A DNA stretch of 7,428 nt from Woeseia sp. Lineage in GTDB: Bacteria; Pseudomonadota; Gammaproteobacteria; Steroidobacterales; Woeseiaceae. Each line of letters starts with the position of its first letter. The stretch's first letter is position 1. The translations under genes were made by a program, and so were the position numbers. The notes under the pieces are model-generated. The model saw only the letters and a program-made list of their open reading frames with translations. It ran no database searches and was not told where the DNA came from. Of the stretch, positions 5,893 through 7,428 are shown piece by piece. Where the stretch lies: positions 1 to 7,428 of the forward strand of contig QIHS01000484.1 in NCBI GenBank assembly GCA_003229095.1, in the 5' to 3' direction.

Positions 5893-6579
5893 TCAGGAGG
5901 TGGGTCGGGCGGTGATGCGCATGTCCCGGCCAAGCATCCTGACATCTGTGATATCGAGTTGAAGCCGTTGCTTCAGCACCTGCCATGTGGGCGTCGTCAA
6001 CATGCCCTGTGTTTCACTGCCCATGATATGGGGCGCCTGATAAATAACAAGTTCATCGACCAGCCCGCCGGCCAGTAAACCGCCCGCAAGTGCCGGTCCG
6101 GCCTCCACCAGCACATCATTGATTTCCTGACTGGCGAGTTGCTGCAGCACCGATGCCAGATTGGTCCTGCCATCGTCTTCCGGCACGACCTGTATCTTCG
6201 CGCCAGCCTCTTCAAGAGGCTTCTTGTTCTGGTCGTTGATACAAAAGACAACGGTATTTCCCGTTTCTGCAAGCATGCGGGACGATGCCGGCATCCTGAG
6301 CTGGCTGTCGAGCACAACACGCAGGGGTTGCAAATCATCGTTGTCGATCGATGCGTCACGAACGGTCAGCCTTGGATTGTCGGCAATCACGCTCGCGACG
6401 CCCGTCATTACTGCACCCGACGCTGCTCGCAGACGCTGCACATCGCGCCGAGCAGGCTCGCCCGTGATCCACTGACTTTCGCCACTCGCCATCGCGGTTC
6501 TGCCATCCAGGCTTGCGGCAATTTTCAAGCGCACGAACGGCCGGCCCCGTTCAAATCGGGACATAAAACCTTGCTGCAT
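5893..6579 (-). CDS. ribD: ribD 3' part: 5-amino-6-(5-phosphoribosylamino)uracil reductase domain
   Basis: This 228-residue frame holds the complete DHFR-like reductase half of RibD, which uses NADPH to reduce the ribosyl chain of the deaminated pyrimidine. Family segments are RPFVRLKIAASLDGRTAMASG (residues 14-34), SQWITGEPARRDVQRLR (36-52), ADNPRLTVRD (66-75), a central PLRVVLDSQLRMP, and the terminal EAGPALAGGLLAGGLVDEL. It overlaps the deaminase frame by 29 bases but is out of frame with it, so ribD is broken at about 6571-6577. Two starts are possible: ATG 6579, or ATG 6564 (MSRFERGRP) preceded by AAGG at short distance. It may be a decayed gene half, or a separately translated reductase, since this activity occurs as a stand-alone protein in other lineages. 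Confidence 0.8.
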   Translation of the reverse strand: MQQGFMSRFERGRPFVRLKIAASLDGRTAMASGESQWITGEPARRDVQRLRAASGAVMTGVASVIADNPRLTVRDASIDNDDLQPLRVVLDSQLRMPASSRMLAETGNTVVFCINDQNKKPLEEAGAKIQVVPEDDGRTNLASVLQQLASQEINDVLVEAGPALAGGLLAGGLVDELVIYQAPHIMGSETQGMLTTPTWQVLKQRLQLDITDVRMLGRDMRITARPTS

Positions 6580-6979
6580 CCATTAACAAACCGGTCCGCA
6601 CAACGATGCCCGCTTTCTCAAGACTGTCGATTCCGCTCCCCGCAACCCTGGGATTTGGATCACCACTTGCGATGATGACTTCCGCAACACCTGAGTCAAT
6701 GAGGGCGTTTACACAAGGCGGGGTTTTTCCCTGGTGAGAACAAGGTTCGAGCGTGACGAAGACACTGCATCCACGCGCCTGATCGCCCGCTGACTGCAGT
6801 GCGATAATTTCTGCGTGGGCCTCGCCTGATGATCTGTGCCAGCTCTCACCGACAATCTCGCCCGAATTGACCAATACGCAGCCAACACGGGGATTCGGTT
6901 GTGTCGTATAAGAACCGCGCCTGGCGAGCTGCAGTGCGCGCGCCATCCATTCATGCTCTGCCGCACTAAACGCCGACAT
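6551..6979 (-). CDS. ribD: ribD 5' part: diaminohydroxyphosphoribosylaminopyrimidine deaminase domain
   Basis: The 142-residue frame is the cytidine-deaminase-like half of RibD, which deaminates the GTP cyclohydrolase II product. The zinc site is complete: His55-Ala-Glu57 in GEAHAE, and Cys80 and Cys89 in TLEPCSHQGKTPPC. TTQPNPRVGC (25-34) and DPNPRVAGSGI (107-117) are also typical. After GLLMDAA it leaves the family pattern and stops at 6551, while the linker (an LN-x-GF segment in E. coli RibD) is missing about 14 bases. Restoring them joins both halves into a 366-residue protein; E. coli RibD has 367. The ATG lies two bases after the nrdR stop, a classical nrdR-ribD junction. Because the break falls between the domains, the deaminase fold itself is essentially whole. 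Confidence 0.85.
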   Translation of the reverse strand: MSAFSAAEHEWMARALQLARRGSYTTQPNPRVGCVLVNSGEIVGESWHRSSGEAHAEIIALQSAGDQARGCSVFVTLEPCSHQGKTPPCVNALIDSGVAEVIIASGDPNPRVAGSGIDSLEKAGIVVRTGLLMDAARFYVPI

Positions 6980-6981
6980 GC

Positions 6982-7428
6982 CTATTTTTTCTTGCCAAGA
7001 AGCTCGGGCAACAATGACATCTGTTCGCGTGACGCACTCGCGCTGGAAATTTCCTGCAGTCGTTTAATCTCATCCTGGAACTCGGTGACATCCTGGAAGC
7101 TGCGATAGACGGAGGCAAAGCGGACGTAGGCCACTTCGTCGAGGTCGCGAAGTTCTTCCATGACCATCTCACCGATCAACCTGGAACCCACCTCGCGTTC
7201 ACCCATGGTACGCAGTTTATGCAGCAGGCGGCCGATTGACTCTTCAAAATTTTCCGCAGAGACCGGTCGTTTCTCCAGCGCCCGAACCATGCTATTTCTC
7301 AGTTTCGACTCGTCGAAAGGCTGGCGGCTGTTATCGCTTTTGACAAGCCGCGGCATGACCAGCTCGGCGGTTTCAAAAGTCGTGAACCGCTCGTTGCAGT
7401 CGAGACATTGCCGGCGCCGCCTGATTTG
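6982..7428 (-). CDS. nrdR: NrdR, ribonucleotide reductase transcriptional repressor, 5' end outside window
   Basis: NrdR represses nrd operons at NrdR boxes and senses ATP/dATP through an ATP-cone. The frame is open from the window edge; the first visible residues QIRRRRQCLDCNERFTTFE hold the second Cys-x-x-Cys of the zinc ribbon. About 23 residues, including the first cysteine pair, are missing upstream, judged against E. coli NrdR. The ATP-cone follows, with LVKSDNSRQPFDESKLRNSM, ALEKRPVS and VAYVRFASVYRSFQDV. The 148 visible residues plus those missing would give about 171, longer than E. coli (149), because of a C-terminal tail EISSASASREQMSLLPELLGKKK. The stop is two bases before ribD. 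Confidence 0.95.
   Translation of the reverse strand, partial: QIRRRRQCLDCNERFTTFETAELVMPRLVKSDNSRQPFDESKLRNSMVRALEKRPVSAENFEESIGRLLHKLRTMGEREVGSRLIGEMVMEELRDLDEVAYVRFASVYRSFQDVTEFQDEIKRLQEISSASASREQMSLLPELLGKKK

Noticed and set aside
5870..5986. Upstream start for ribE at 5986
   Set aside because: The 39 extra residues overlap the ribD 3' end and are unlike the family; riboflavin synthases begin MFTGII, which is ATG 5869.
5870..6981. FMN riboswitch or internal promoter before ribD, ribE or ribB
   Set aside because: The genes are separated by 2 to about 23 bases or overlap; there is no room for the RFN element and no conserved RFN sequence is visible.

Overview
The window carries one continuous block of minus-strand genes and looks like the chromosome of a gammaproteobacterium. 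The reasons are the gene order nrdR-ribD-ribE-ribB-ribH-nusB-thiL-pgpA, which is the classical gammaproteobacterial/proteobacterial riboflavin cluster, and the close likeness of each protein to gammaproteobacterial forms as I know them. No rRNA, tRNA, CRISPR array, insertion sequence or FMN riboswitch is visible. I ran no database search; the family calls come from recognised motifs.

Layout, in the direction of transcription (high to low coordinates): nrdR (7428-6982, 5' end outside the window); ribD (6979-5893, split into a deaminase frame and a reductase frame); ribE, riboflavin synthase (5869-5238, frame-broken); ribB fused to a GTP-cyclohydrolase-II-like domain without zinc cysteines, the RibBX type (5245-4100); ribH (4099-3620); nusB (3604-3176); thiL from a GTG start (3174-2224); pgpA (2224-1746, frame-broken); a Hanks-type Ser/Thr kinase with a C-terminal cyclic-nucleotide-binding domain (1711-425); a 129-base intergenic region with a Fur box inside a promoter; feoA (295-62); and the probable start of feoB (69 to the window edge). 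From nrdR to pgpA neighbouring genes overlap or lie at most 15 bases apart, so this is very probably one translationally coupled operon. feoA/feoB form a second, iron-regulated unit.

The rib genes cover most of riboflavin synthesis: RibD does deamination and reduction, RibB makes the four-carbon unit, RibH makes lumazine, and RibE makes riboflavin. The GTP cyclohydrolase II step is probably encoded elsewhere, because the GCHII-like domain here lacks its metal site. NusB, ThiL and PgpA are housekeeping neighbours.

The most striking signal is a series of small apparent deletions inside otherwise well-preserved genes. They are about 14 bases in ribD, 10 in ribE, 7 in pgpA and, in frame, about 18 in the kinase. 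In the three frame-broken genes, restoring the missing bases gives exact codon multiples and lengths usual for the family. These may be assembly or sequencing artefacts, strain heterogeneity, or real decay. The ribD break lies exactly between its two enzymatic domains and could still yield two working proteins. I found no clear new multi-gene system. The best biological novelties are the kinase-cyclic-nucleotide sensor fusion with a tandem repeat in front of it, and the possibly split ribD.
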